NCBI RefSeq assembly: GCF_004364325.1
Contig: NZ_SOCP01000023.1
Coordinates: 62,001-126,000, forward strand
From: Actinophytocola oryzae
Lineage (GTDB): Bacteria; Actinomycetota; Actinomycetes; Mycobacteriales; Pseudonocardiaceae
Length of the DNA stretch: 64,000 nt
Reading direction: 5' to 3'
Made by a program: the position numbers and the translations under genes
Notes under the pieces: generated by a model
Seen by the model: the letters and a program-made list of their open reading frames with translations, nothing else
Database searches by the model: none
Told to the model about the DNA's origin: nothing
Shown: positions 1 through 8,373 of the stretch, piece after piece
Layout of the letters: every line of letters begins with the position of its first letter
Numbering within the stretch: the first letter of the stretch is position 1

Positions 1-594
1 CAGTGTGACCTCGATGACACCCTCGGCAACCAGCGCGGACACCTCGGCGAGCACGTCACCGGGCCTGCGGTCCTTCTCCTTGCCACGCAAGGACGGCACG
101 ATGCAGAACGTGCAGGTGTTGTTGCACCCCACCGACACCGACACCCAGCCGGAGTACGCGGAGTCCCGGCGGGCGGGCAGCGTCGACGGGAACGTGTCGA
201 GGGACTCCAGGATCTCGACCTGGGCCTCCTCGTTGTGCCGGGCGCGTTCCAGCAGCACCGGCAGCGCGCCGATGTTGTGGGTGCCGAACACGACGTCCAC
301 CCACGGCGCCCGCCTGACGATGTCGCCGCGGTCCTTCTGCGCGAGACAGCCGCCGACGGCGATCTGCATGCCGGGGTTGGCGAGCTTCGCCGGCCGCAGG
401 TGCCCGAGGTTGCCGTACAGCTTGTTGTCCGCGTTCTCGCGGACGGCGCACGTGTTCAGCACGACGACATCCGGCGTGCCGTCACCGTCGACCGGCGCGT
501 AACCAGCGTCCTCGAGCAGGCCGGCCAGCCGCTCGGAGTCGTGCACGTTCATCTGGCAGCCGAACGTGCGCACCTGGTAAGTACGAGTGCTCAT
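1..594 (-). CDS. miaB: tRNA methylthiotransferase MiaB (5' part, runs off the window)
   Basis: Radical-SAM enzyme that adds the 2-methylthio group to isopentenylated A37 of tRNA. The visible 198 residues start at ATG 594 and carry the N-terminal UPF0004 domain with its three cluster cysteines: C13 in FGCQMN, C49 in NTCAVRE and C83 in GGCLAQK. The radical-SAM CxxxCxxC motif (VGCNNTCTFC) sits near residue 157. The C-terminal half of the radical-SAM domain and the TRAM domain lie outside the window. It is divergent from the glutamate transporter operon. The 148-bp gap between them must hold both promoters, but no clear operator is visible there. Family assignment is secure. Confidence 0.96.
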   Translation of the reverse strand, partial: MSTRTYQVRTFGCQMNVHDSERLAGLLEDAGYAPVDGDGTPDVVVLNTCAVRENADNKLYGNLGHLRPAKLANPGMQIAVGGCLAQKDRGDIVRRAPWVDVVFGTHNIGALPVLLERARHNEEAQVEILESLDTFPSTLPARRDSAYSGWVSVSVGCNNTCTFCIVPSLRGKEKDRRPGDVLAEVSALVAEGVIEVTL

Positions 595-742
595 CTCAGC
601 CACCGAGGGTACGCGTGACCGCATTGAGACCTTGGGAGTGGTCAAACAGGCATGAACTTCATGTCCAGTGGGGGTAGGTTTCGCCCATTACCGGGCCAGT
701 AGTCTCAAACGCCTGGTGTGACACGCCCACGTTGGAGGATTG

Positions 743-1498
743 ATGACCGAAGCGGCCGCCGACGCGCCGATGATCCGCATGGTCGAGGTCGACAAGTTCT
801 TCGGGCAGCTGCACGTGCTCAAGAACATCAACCTCGAGGTGCCTCGCGGGCAGGTCGTGGTCGTGCTCGGACCGTCCGGTTCCGGCAAGTCCACACTGTG
901 CCGGTCGATCAACCGTCTCGAGCCGATCAACTCCGGCGTCATCGAGATCGACGGCAAGCCGCTTCCTGCCGAGGGCAAGGAGCTCGCGAACCTGCGGGCG
1001 AACGTCGGCATGGTGTTCCAGTCCTTCAACCTCTTCGCGCACAAGACGATCGTGGACAACGTGATGCTCGCCCCGCTCAAGGTCCGCAAGACCGCGCAGG
1101 CCGAGGCGAAGCGGACCGCGATGGAGCTGCTCGAACGGGTGGGCATCGCCAACCAGGCACAGAAGTACCCGGCCCAGCTCTCCGGCGGCCAGCAGCAACG
1201 TGCCGCGATCGCCCGAGCCCTCGCCATGAAGCCGAAGGTCATGCTCTTCGACGAGCCGACCTCCGCGCTGGACCCGGAGATGATCAACGAGGTGCTCGAC
1301 GTCATGACCACCCTCGCCAAGGAGGGCATGACGATGCTGGTCGTCACCCACGAGATGGGTTTCGCGCGCAACGCGGCGCACCGGGTGGTGTTCATGGCCG
1401 ACGGCGAGATCGTCGAGGACTCGACACCGCAGGAGTTCTTCTCCGCGCCGAAGTCCAACCGGGCGAAGGACTTCCTAGGAAAGATCCTCACTCACTGA
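743..1498 (+). CDS. gluA: Glutamate/polar amino acid ABC transporter, ATP-binding subunit
   Basis: Cytoplasmic ATPase that powers uptake through the two downstream permeases. It is 251 aa, normal for the GlnQ/GluA family. Walker A GPSGSGKST is at 43-51, the Q-loop falls in VFQSFNLF, the signature LSGGQ is at 146-150, Walker B is at 167-171 (D170, E171), and the H-loop is in VVTHEMGFA. ATG 743 was preferred over TTG 740 because GGAGG at 734-738 gives normal spacing only to the ATG. It is first of a gluABCD operon (ATPase, binding lipoprotein, two permeases), the order of the Corynebacterium glutamicum glutamate system. Glutamate as substrate is inferred from that order. Confidence 0.93.
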   Translation: MTEAAADAPMIRMVEVDKFFGQLHVLKNINLEVPRGQVVVVLGPSGSGKSTLCRSINRLEPINSGVIEIDGKPLPAEGKELANLRANVGMVFQSFNLFAHKTIVDNVMLAPLKVRKTAQAEAKRTAMELLERVGIANQAQKYPAQLSGGQQQRAAIARALAMKPKVMLFDEPTSALDPEMINEVLDVMTTLAKEGMTMLVVTHEMGFARNAAHRVVFMADGEIVEDSTPQEFFSAPKSNRAKDFLGKILTH

Positions 1499-1560
1499 GG
1501 GACCGTTGTCGCGGCGTGGCCAGTCCTCGTCGCCTGACCACAAGAGCAGGAGCAGTAGCA

Positions 1561-2460
1561 ATGAGGGTTCGTTCCCTGGCGATCGGACTGCTGGTCGGCG
1601 GCCTCGCCCTGACCGCTTGCGGCAAGGAGGGCACGCCGGCCGGGTCGGACGTCACCGAGGGCCCGTCCACGACCCAGAAGGTGGCTTCGGACGTCAAGCT
1701 CGACGGCTCCCCGACGTTCGACCGGATGACCCAGAACAAGAAGGTCGTCATCGGCGTCAAGGAGGACCAGCCGGGCCTCGGCTACAAGGACCCGACCACC
1801 GGCAAGTACTCCGGCTTCGACATCGAGATCGCACGCCTGGTCGCCGCGAAGCTCGGCTTCGGCGAGGACCAGATCGAGTACAAGACCGTCCAGTCCGCGG
1901 GCCGCGAGGCCGCACTGGTGAACGGCGACGTCGACTACTACGTCGGCACGTACACCATCAACGACAAGCGCAAGGAGCAGATCTCCTTCGCGGGCCCGTA
2001 CTTCGTCGCGGGCCAGGACCTGCTGGTGCGCGCCGACGACGACTCGATCACCAGCAAGGACACGCTGAAGGGCAAGAAGGTCTGCTCGGTGACGGGCTCG
2101 ACGCCGATCCAGCGGGTGCGTGACGGGCAGCTGACCGAGCCGGGCAACATCGTCGAGTTCCAGGGCTACTCGCAGTGCGTCGACAAGCTGCTCACCAAGG
2201 AGGTCGACGCGGTCACGACCGACGACGCCATCCTGAAGGGCTTCGCGTCGCAGGACCCCGACAACCTGAAGGTCGTCGGCAAGACGTTCTCCGACGAGCC
2301 GTACGGCATCGGCCTGAACCACGACGACAAGGTCCTGCGGGATAAGGTGAACGACATCCTGCAGGGCGCCATCGACGACGGCACGTGGCAGGACATCTAC
2401 GACTCCACGCTCGGCAAGTCCGGGTCCAAGGGGACGCCGCCGACGCTCGAGCGCTACTGA
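1561..2460 (+). CDS. gluB: Glutamate-binding lipoprotein of the ABC transporter
   Basis: Extracytoplasmic solute-binding protein anchored by lipid. The signal peptide ends in lipobox LTAC, giving Cys20 as the modified residue. It is followed by a Ser/Thr/Gly-rich linker and a family 3 solute-binding (SBP_bac_3) domain of about 230 residues (segments VVIGVKEDQPGLGY, GFDIEIARLVAAKLG, FAGPYFVAGQDLLV). Length is 299 aa. It lies 62 bp downstream of the ATPase gene and 74 bp upstream of the first permease gene. The gap after gluB contains a GGTGGGTGGTCACC/GGTGGCCACCCACC hairpin (2472-2505) that may tune expression between binding protein and permeases. The ligand is most likely glutamate or aspartate, by operon context. 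Confidence 0.93.
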   Translation: MRVRSLAIGLLVGGLALTACGKEGTPAGSDVTEGPSTTQKVASDVKLDGSPTFDRMTQNKKVVIGVKEDQPGLGYKDPTTGKYSGFDIEIARLVAAKLGFGEDQIEYKTVQSAGREAALVNGDVDYYVGTYTINDKRKEQISFAGPYFVAGQDLLVRADDDSITSKDTLKGKKVCSVTGSTPIQRVRDGQLTEPGNIVEFQGYSQCVDKLLTKEVDAVTTDDAILKGFASQDPDNLKVVGKTFSDEPYGIGLNHDDKVLRDKVNDILQGAIDDGTWQDIYDSTLGKSGSKGTPPTLERY

Positions 2461-2534
2461 GTTGACCCTGATGGTGGGTGGTCACCCTTCGCGGTGGCCA
2501 CCCACCTTCATTACGACAGCGGGAAGAAGGCCCG

Positions 2535-3182
2535 ATGGACATACTGATCGACTACTGGCCGTTGTTCCGTGACGGCTTCCTGACAACGATCGAGTTGTTC
2601 CTGCTCGCCGGTGTCGCGTCACTCGTGCTCGGCACGATCCTGGCGATGCTGCGGGTCAGTCCCGTGCCGGTGTTCCGGGCGACCGGGACGCTGTACGTGA
2701 CTGTCGTGCGGAACACCCCGCTGACGCTCGTGTTCCTGTTCTTCGTCTTCGCCTACCCGTACCTGGACATCGTCCCGCTGTCCTTCTTCACCGCCGCGGT
2801 CGTCGCGCTGACCGTGTACACCTCGGCGTTCATCTGCGAGGTCGTCCGGTCCGGCATCAACACGGTGCCCCTCGGCCAGGCGGAGGCGGCCCGCGCACTC
2901 GGCCTGACGTCCGGCCAGTCGCTGTCCCAGATCATCCTCCCGCAAGCGATGCGGTCGGTGGTGCCACCGCTGGTGAGCACGCTGATCGCCCTGCTGAAGA
3001 ACACCACGATCGCCGCCGGGTTCTCCGTCGCCGAGGCGGGCCGGATCCGCTCGGTGCTGTCCGACGACGGTGAGAACCAGCTGGTCGGCCTGCTGTGGGT
3101 GGCGTTCGGCTTCCTCATCCTGGTGATGATCCTGACGCTGGTACAGCGGACCCTCGAGAAGCGGTGGAGCGTGGCCCGATGA
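2535..3182 (+). CDS. gluC: Glutamate ABC transporter permease GluC
   Basis: Inner-membrane permease of the HisMQ type, 215 aa, with about five hydrophobic segments and the EAA loop (GQAEAARALGLTSGQ followed by ILPQAMR) that contacts the ATPase. The start is ATG 2535 preceded by GAAGAAGG. A longer upstream reading frame from a GTG exists but would run through the gluB-gluC hairpin and adds an unconserved N-terminus. It pairs with GluD to form the heterodimeric channel. The sequence between gluC and gluD contains a short dispersed motif (CGGAGCTTGCGGAGC) that overlaps the ribosome-binding region of gluD. Confidence 0.92.
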   Translation: MDILIDYWPLFRDGFLTTIELFLLAGVASLVLGTILAMLRVSPVPVFRATGTLYVTVVRNTPLTLVFLFFVFAYPYLDIVPLSFFTAAVVALTVYTSAFICEVVRSGINTVPLGQAEAARALGLTSGQSLSQIILPQAMRSVVPPLVSTLIALLKNTTIAAGFSVAEAGRIRSVLSDDGENQLVGLLWVAFGFLILVMILTLVQRTLEKRWSVAR

Positions 3183-3183
3183 A

Positions 3184-3198
3184 CGGAGCTTGCGGAGC
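3184..3198. repeat. Short dispersed motif CGGAGCTTGCGGAGC, copy 1
   Basis: This 15-nt sequence lies in the gluC-gluD gap. The exact reverse complement occurs in the sdhB-sdhA gap at 5628-5642, and a one-mismatch version lies at 5562-5576. It has an internal GGAGC duplication. It resembles the short intergenic repeats that populate some actinomycete genomes. No function is known. Confidence 0.5.
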
Positions 3199-3213
3199 GG
3201 CGGAGGTGCTGGC

Positions 3214-4098
3214 ATGAGCAATGTCCTCTTCGACATTCCTGGCCCGCGTGCTCGGGTTCGGCACCGGGTGCTGGCCGGTGTGGGGGCGCTCGTGCTCCTG
3301 GCGGTCATCGCGTACATCATCTGGCGCTTCTACGACAGCAACCAGTTCGCGGGGCGCAAGTGGGACTGGATCCAGTACAAGGTCATCCAGGAGGACCTCG
3401 CCTCCGCGGTGCTCGCCACGCTGCAGGCCTTCGCGCTCGGTGCCGTGCTTGCGCTCGCGTTCGGCGCCGTGTTCGCCGCGGGCAGGCTGTCCGACCACAA
3501 GCCGATCCGCTGGGTCGCCGCGTTCGTCGTCGAGCTGTTCCGCGCGATCCCGCTGCTGGTCCTGATCTTCCTGTTCTACTACGGCCTGCCGACCGCGGGC
3601 GTGAAGATGTCGCCGTACATGGCGGTCGTGCTCGGCCTCATGCTCTACAACGGTTCCGTGCTCGCGGAGGTGTTCCGCGCGGGCATCAACGCACTGCCGA
3701 AGGGCCAGTCCGAGGCCGCGTACGCGCTCGGCATGCGCAAGACGCAGGTCATGGTGATGATCCTGCTCCCCCAGGCACTGCGTTCGATGATGCCGACGAT
3801 CATCAGCCAGCTCGTGGTGCTGCTCAAGGACACCGCGCTCGGCTTCCTCATCACCTACGAGGAGCTGCTGCGGTTCGCACAGCGCATCGGCGGCGACGGC
3901 CAGTTCGGCCGTCCGTTCGTGCCGACCGCGCTGGTCGTCGCGGCCATCTACATCGGCCTCTGCCTGCTGCTGACGTGGCTCGCGACCTACCTGCAGAAGC
4001 GGGAGCGGCGCAGCAAGAAGCACATCGCGCTCGACGACGGCGGTGAGAAGGCCAAGCAGATCGTGCTCGTCGGCGATGCCGGCGGCGGCGGTGTCTGA
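3214..4098 (+). CDS. gluD: Glutamate ABC transporter permease GluD
   Basis: Second HisMQ-type permease, 294 aa. It has a long N-terminal cytoplasmic stretch, a first membrane helix near residues 24-46 and further helices around the EAA loop (GQSEAAYALGMRKTQ, ILLPQALRSMMP). The C-terminal tail after the last helix is charged (KREARSKK-like), typical of GluD rather than GluC. The start is ATG 3214 with GGAGG seven bases upstream. It forms the translocation pore with GluC. The 3' end overlaps the next gene by 8 bp, so the methyltransferase is probably co-transcribed. Confidence 0.92.
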   Translation: MSNVLFDIPGPRARVRHRVLAGVGALVLLAVIAYIIWRFYDSNQFAGRKWDWIQYKVIQEDLASAVLATLQAFALGAVLALAFGAVFAAGRLSDHKPIRWVAAFVVELFRAIPLLVLIFLFYYGLPTAGVKMSPYMAVVLGLMLYNGSVLAEVFRAGINALPKGQSEAAYALGMRKTQVMVMILLPQALRSMMPTIISQLVVLLKDTALGFLITYEELLRFAQRIGGDGQFGRPFVPTALVVAAIYIGLCLLLTWLATYLQKRERRSKKHIALDDGGEKAKQIVLVGDAGGGGV

Positions 4099-4717
4099 CT
4101 TCCTGACCGCCACCCGGACGTCCTACGACCGGGTGGCGGTCGACTACGACGAGCACTTCCGCGACGGGTACAGGGACAAGCCGGTCGAGCTGTCGGTGCT
4201 GTCGCTGTTCGCCTCGGTCGTCGACGGGCCGGTGCTCGAGGTGGGTTGCGGCACCGGCCACACGACCGCCGAGCTGGTTCGCCTCGGTCTGCACGTGTCC
4301 TGCGTGGACCTGTCGCCTGGCATGGTGGCGGTGGCCAGGTCGGCACTGCCTGGGCTGGACTTCGCGGTCGGCTCGATGCTCGCGCTCCCCTACGCCGACG
4401 ACTCCTTCGGTGGCGTGGTCGCGTTCTACTCGACGATCCACGTGCCGGACGACCTGCTGCCCGCCGCCATGGCCGAGCTGGCGCGGGTGCTGCGGCCCGG
4501 CGGCCACCTGCTGCTGGCCTTCCAGGTCGGCGACGAGCCGCTGCGGATGACGTCGGCGCTCGGCCACGAGGTCGCGCTGGACTTCCACCGCCGCCAACCG
4601 TCCTGGATGGCCGAGTTGCTGGCGGACGCGGGCGTACCGGTCCGGGTCCGCACGGTCCGTGAAGCCGATGCCAGTGAACGGACTCCGCACGCGATGCTGT
4701 TGGCACAGAAGCCCTGA
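4091..4717 (+). CDS. Class I SAM-dependent methyltransferase
   Basis: Small soluble methyltransferase of 208 aa. Motif I is VLEVGCGTGHTTAEL, the acidic end of strand 2 is in CVDLSPGMV, and the later motif RVLRPGGHLLLAF is clear. The target is unknown. GTG 4091 is chosen because the family usually begins only a few residues before the conserved FLxATRxSYDxVA segment. ATG 4076 is an in-frame alternative that adds five residues. It overlaps the end of gluD and ends at a strong terminator, so it is the last gene of the transporter operon. Nothing links its chemistry to glutamate uptake. Confidence 0.82.
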   Translation: MSDFLTATRTSYDRVAVDYDEHFRDGYRDKPVELSVLSLFASVVDGPVLEVGCGTGHTTAELVRLGLHVSCVDLSPGMVAVARSALPGLDFAVGSMLALPYADDSFGGVVAFYSTIHVPDDLLPAAMAELARVLRPGGHLLLAFQVGDEPLRMTSALGHEVALDFHRRQPSWMAELLADAGVPVRVRTVREADASERTPHAMLLAQKP

Positions 4718-4726
4718 ACACACGGA

Positions 4727-4753
4727 AGCCGCGCCCGGGGTCCGGGCGCGGCT
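4727..4753. terminator. Bidirectional hairpin terminator between methyltransferase and sdhB
   Basis: A perfect 12-bp stem (AGCCGCGCCCGG / CCGGGCGCGGCT) with a 3-nt loop sits between the convergent genes ending at 4717 and 4770. There is no long T tract, which is usual for actinomycete terminators. Confidence 0.8.
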
Positions 4754-4769
4754 CCTGTGTGGACTGCTG

Positions 4770-5528
4770 TCAGCTACGGCTGCCGCTGCGGCGGAACAGC
4801 TTGTTGCCAAGCCACACCACCGGGTCGTACTTGCGGTCGATCACGCGCTCCTTCATGGGGATCAGCGCGTTGTCGGTGATCTTGATGTGCTCGGGGCACA
4901 CCTCGGTGCAGCACTTGGTGATGTTGCAGAACCCGAGGCCGTGCTCGTCCTGCGCCTCACGCACGCGGTCGGCCTGGTCGAGGGGGTGCATGTCGAGCTC
5001 CGCGACGCGCATGAGGTAGCGCGGGCCCGCGAAGTTCTCCTTGTTCTCCTCGTGGTCACGGACGACGTGGCACGTGTTCTGGCACAGGAAGCACTCGATG
5101 CACTTGCGGAACTCCTGCGAGCGCTCGACGTCCTGCTGCTTCATCCGGAACTCGCCGAGCCCGACCTTCGGCGGCGCGAACGACGGGATCTCGCGTGCCT
5201 TCTGGTAGTTGAAGGACACGTCGGTCACGAGGTCGCGGATCACCGGGAAGGTGCGCAGCGGCGTGACGGTGATCGTCTCCTCCTCGGTGAAGGTCGACAT
5301 CCGCGTCATGCACATGAGGCGCGGCATGCCGTTGATCTCCGCCGAGCACGAGCCGCACTTGCCCGCCTTGCAGTTCCACCGCACCGCGAGGTCCGGCGCC
5401 TGCGTGGCCTGCAGCCGGTGGATGATGTCGAGTACGACCTCACCCTCGTTGACCTCGACGATGTAGTCCTGGACGTCTCCGCCGTCGGCGTCGCCGCGCC
5501 AAACCTTGAAGTTGGCCTTGTAACTCAC
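4770..5528 (-). CDS. sdhB: Succinate dehydrogenase/fumarate reductase iron-sulfur subunit
   Basis: Electron-transfer subunit of complex II, 252 aa. The [2Fe-2S] ligands are C53, C58, C61 and C73. A ferredoxin-like C-terminal part carries C143, C146, C149 and C153 (CIECFLCQNTC) and C201, C206, C207 and C211 (FCNITKCCTEVCP) for the remaining clusters. It is the last gene of a minus-strand operon in the order membrane anchor, flavoprotein, iron-sulfur protein. This type, with a single 5-helix anchor, corresponds to mycobacterial Sdh1. The 115-bp gap to sdhA holds two copies of a short dispersed motif. It ends 17 bp from the shared terminator. Confidence 0.95.
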   Translation of the reverse strand: MSYKANFKVWRGDADGGDVQDYIVEVNEGEVVLDIIHRLQATQAPDLAVRWNCKAGKCGSCSAEINGMPRLMCMTRMSTFTEEETITVTPLRTFPVIRDLVTDVSFNYQKAREIPSFAPPKVGLGEFRMKQQDVERSQEFRKCIECFLCQNTCHVVRDHEENKENFAGPRYLMRVAELDMHPLDQADRVREAQDEHGLGFCNITKCCTEVCPEHIKITDNALIPMKERVIDRKYDPVVWLGNKLFRRSGSRS

Positions 5529-5627
5529 GACATCTCCTCGCCCGCTCCGTGGCGCCGGAACGCTCCGCAGGCTCCGCTACACCGGCGCCCTCCGCAGTCG
5601 AGGCGCTGTCCTGAATGCTGATGGTTC

Positions 5628-5642
5628 GCTCCGCAAGCTCCG
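5628..5642. repeat. Short dispersed motif, copy 2 (inverse orientation)
   Basis: GCTCCGCAAGCTCCG is the exact reverse complement of the motif at 3184-3198. A third, one-mismatch copy is at 5562-5576. Two copies in the sdhB-sdhA gap could form a hairpin or be a remnant of a repeat element. Confidence 0.5.
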
Positions 5643-5643
5643 C

Positions 5644-7557
5644 TCACTTGGCGCTCCTCTGGGGGTGGGCGGCCAGTTCCTCGTCGGTGAAGTACTTCTC
5701 CAGCTCCGACAGCTCGAACAGCTCGAGGAGGTCCTCCCGCATCGGCTCCTGCGGCTTCGGCGTGACCTTGGCGTGCTCGCCGTCGGCCTCGGCCTCGCAG
5801 ACCAGGAGCCTGTTGCGCCAGGTGGCGTCCATGCCGGGGAAGTCGTCACGGGTGTGGCCGCCGCGGCTCTCGGTGCGGATCAGGGCCGCCTTGGCGACGC
5901 ACTCGCTGACCAGCAGCATGTTGCGCAGGTCGAGCGCGAGGTGCCAGCCGGGGTTGAACTCCCGGCGCCCCTCGACCGCGATGCCCTTCGCACGCTGCTT
6001 GAGCTCCGCGAGCTTGCCCAGCGCCTGCTGGACCTCCTCTTCCTTGCGGATGATGCCGACGAGGTCGTTCATCGACTGCTGCAGCTCGGCGTGGATCGTG
6101 TACGGGTTCTCGGCCTGCCCGCTGTCCGGCCAGTCGAACGGGTTCGTCGCCCGCGCGGCCGCGGCATCCACATCGGACTCGGAGATCTTCGGGCGCTGGT
6201 CGAGCGAGTCGATGTAGTTCGTGGCGCCCAGCCCGGCCCGGCGGCCGAACACGATCAGGTCGGAGAGCGAGTTGCCACCGAGGCGGTTGGAGCCGTGCAT
6301 GCCGCCCGCGACCTCACCGGCCGCGAACAGGCCCGGCACGACCGACGAAGCGGTGTCCGGGTCGACCTCGACGCCACCCATGACGTAGTGGCAGGTCGGC
6401 CCGACTTCCATCGGCTGCGCCGTGATGTCCACATCGGCCAGTTCCTTGAACTGGTGGTACATCGACGGCAGGCGGCGACGGATCTCCTCGGCGGGCAGGC
6501 GGCTCGCGATGTCCAGGAACACGCCGCCGTGCGGTGAGCCGCGCCCCTCCTTGACCTCGGAGTTGATCGCGCGGGCGACCTCGTCGCGGGGCAGCAGGTC
6601 GGGCGTGCGACGGTTGTTGTCCTGGTCGTTGTACCAGCCGTCGGCCTCCTGCTCGGTCTCCGCGTACTGGCCCTTGAAGACGTCCGGGACGTACCCGAAC
6701 ATGAACCGGTCGCCCTTGGAGTTCTTGAGCACGCCGCCGTCGCCGCGGACACCCTCGGTGACGAGGATGCCCTTGACCGACGGTGGCCAGACCATGCCGG
6801 TCGGGTGGAACTGGACGAACTCCATGTTGATGAGCGTCGCGCCGGCGCGCAGTGCGAGCGCGTGCCCGTCGCCGGTGTACTCCCAGGAGTTCGAGGTGAC
6901 CTTGAAGGACTTGCCGATGCCGCCGGTCGCCAGCACGATGGCGGGCGCCTCGAACACCACGAACTTGCCGGAGTCGCGCCAGTAGGCGAAGGCACCGGCG
7001 ACGCGGTCGCCGTCCTTGATCAGCTCGGTGACCGTGCACTCGGCGAAGACCCTGAGCTTGGCCTCGTAGTCGCCGAACTCCGCGTAGTCCTCCTGCTGGA
7101 GCGACACGATCTTCTGCTGCATCGTGCGGATCATCTCGAGGCCGGTGCGGTCCCCGACGTGCGCGAGGCGGGGGTAGGTGTGCCCGCCGAAGTTGCGCTG
7201 GCTGATCTTGCCGTCCTTGGTGCGGTCGAACAGCGCACCGTAGGTCTCCAGCTCCCAGACCCGCTCGGGGGCCTCCTTGGCGTGGAGCTCGGCCATCCGC
7301 CAGTTGTTGAGGAACTTCCCACCACGCATGGTGTCGCGGAAGTGGACCTGCCAGTTGTCCTTCTCGTTGACGTTGCCCATCGAGGCGGCGCACCCGCCCT
7401 CGGCCATGACCGTGTGGGCCTTGCCGAACAGCGACTTCGAGATGATGGCGGTCCGCTTGCCCTGCTGGCGTGCCTCGATGGCGGCGCGGAGCCCGGCACC
7501 ACCCGCACCGATGACGATGACGTCGTAGTCGAAGCGATCGACCTGAACCTGAACCAT
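5644..7557 (-). CDS. sdhA: Succinate dehydrogenase/fumarate reductase flavoprotein subunit
   Basis: Catalytic subunit oxidising succinate to fumarate, 637 aa. The FAD-binding Rossmann motif is VIVIGAGGAGL (13-23). His48 in GKAHTVMAEGG matches the site of covalent FAD attachment. The catalytic segments QFHPTG, TEGVRGDGG, SPHGGVFLDI and HGSNRLGGNSL are all present. It is transcribed from the minus strand between the membrane anchor and sdhB, 15 bp after the anchor gene. The anchor type (see the next gene) suggests the Sdh1 class, which in mycobacteria is the form used under limiting oxygen. That role is transferred knowledge, not visible here. Confidence 0.96.
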   Translation of the reverse strand: MVQVQVDRFDYDVIVIGAGGAGLRAAIEARQQGKRTAIISKSLFGKAHTVMAEGGCAASMGNVNEKDNWQVHFRDTMRGGKFLNNWRMAELHAKEAPERVWELETYGALFDRTKDGKISQRNFGGHTYPRLAHVGDRTGLEMIRTMQQKIVSLQQEDYAEFGDYEAKLRVFAECTVTELIKDGDRVAGAFAYWRDSGKFVVFEAPAIVLATGGIGKSFKVTSNSWEYTGDGHALALRAGATLINMEFVQFHPTGMVWPPSVKGILVTEGVRGDGGVLKNSKGDRFMFGYVPDVFKGQYAETEQEADGWYNDQDNNRRTPDLLPRDEVARAINSEVKEGRGSPHGGVFLDIASRLPAEEIRRRLPSMYHQFKELADVDITAQPMEVGPTCHYVMGGVEVDPDTASSVVPGLFAAGEVAGGMHGSNRLGGNSLSDLIVFGRRAGLGATNYIDSLDQRPKISESDVDAAAARATNPFDWPDSGQAENPYTIHAELQQSMNDLVGIIRKEEEVQQALGKLAELKQRAKGIAVEGRREFNPGWHLALDLRNMLLVSECVAKAALIRTESRGGHTRDDFPGMDATWRNRLLVCEAEADGEHAKVTPKPQEPMREDLLELFELSELEKYFTDEELAAHPQRSAK

Positions 7558-7572
7558 GAGTCCTTCTAAGCC

Positions 7573-8373
7573 TTAGTTGAAGATACGCAGATCGGTGATC
7601 CAGCCGGCGGAGACCGACATGATGTACGCGTCGGTGAGGATGACCGTGAACAGCGAGGTCATGGCCAACTGCCCGTGCCGGGGGTTGAGCTTCGACACGA
7701 ACGTCCAGTAGCGGTAGCGCAGCGGGTGGTCGGAGAAGCTCTTCAGCTTGCCGCCCATGATGTGCCGGCAGGCGTGGCAGGAGGCCGTGTAGCCGAGCAG
7801 TGCCACGAGGTTGATCAGGATGATGATCGTGCCGAGCCCCATGCCGATGCCGCCGTCCTTGCCGTGGAAGGCGAGAACCGCGTCGTAGACGTTGATGAGC
7901 GCGAAGATGCAGGCACCGTAGAAGAAGTAGCGGTGCGAGTTCATCAGCACCAGCGGGAAGCGCCGCTCACCGGAGTACTTGCCACGGGGCTCGGGCACCG
8001 CACAGGCGGAGGGCGAGAGGAAGAACGACCGGTAGTAGGTCTTCCGGTAGTAGTAGCAGGTGGCCCGGAACCCGGCGAGAATGACGAACGAGATGATCGC
8101 CATCGGCAGCCAGATGGGGAACTCGGGCAGCGGCGTACCGAAGTGACTGGAGCCGGGCACACACGACGCGCTCAGGCACGGCGAGTAGATCGGCGTGAGG
8201 TAGTGCTCCTCACCGGCCCAGTAATACTTGTTCATGAAGATACGTATCGTCGCGTAGACGACGAAGAACGCCAGCACCGCGCCCATGCTCAGCGGCCAGG
8301 CCCACCAACGGTCCTTCCGATACGTACGCTCGGAGATTTGCGCCCGGCCGGGGGCTGCGACGCCAGCCTTCAT
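7573..8373 (-). CDS. sdhC: Succinate dehydrogenase membrane anchor (single five-helix subunit)
   Basis: Membrane subunit of 266 aa with five predicted helices starting near residue 25. It takes electrons from SdhB and reduces quinone. It replaces the usual SdhC/SdhD pair. Conserved-looking metal ligands include SPCLSASC, SPSACAVP and the CHACRH motif in the later helix region. Mycobacterial Sdh1 anchors of this class have been reported to hold a Rieske-type [2Fe-2S] centre rather than haem, and these Cys/His motifs would fit that. This is an inference. The start is ATG 8373 with GAGGA seven bases upstream. The operon promoter lies in the 600-bp gap upstream. Confidence 0.9.
   Translation of the reverse strand: MKAGVAAPGRAQISERTYRKDRWWAWPLSMGAVLAFFVVYATIRIFMNKYYWAGEEHYLTPIYSPCLSASCVPGSSHFGTPLPEFPIWLPMAIISFVILAGFRATCYYYRKTYYRSFFLSPSACAVPEPRGKYSGERRFPLVLMNSHRYFFYGACIFALINVYDAVLAFHGKDGGIGMGLGTIIILINLVALLGYTASCHACRHIMGGKLKSFSDHPLRYRYWTFVSKLNPRHGQLAMTSLFTVILTDAYIMSVSAGWITDLRIFN

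Noticed and set aside
740..742. TTG start for the GluA ATPase.
   Set aside because: Only one base separates it from the GGAGG site; ATG 743 fits better.
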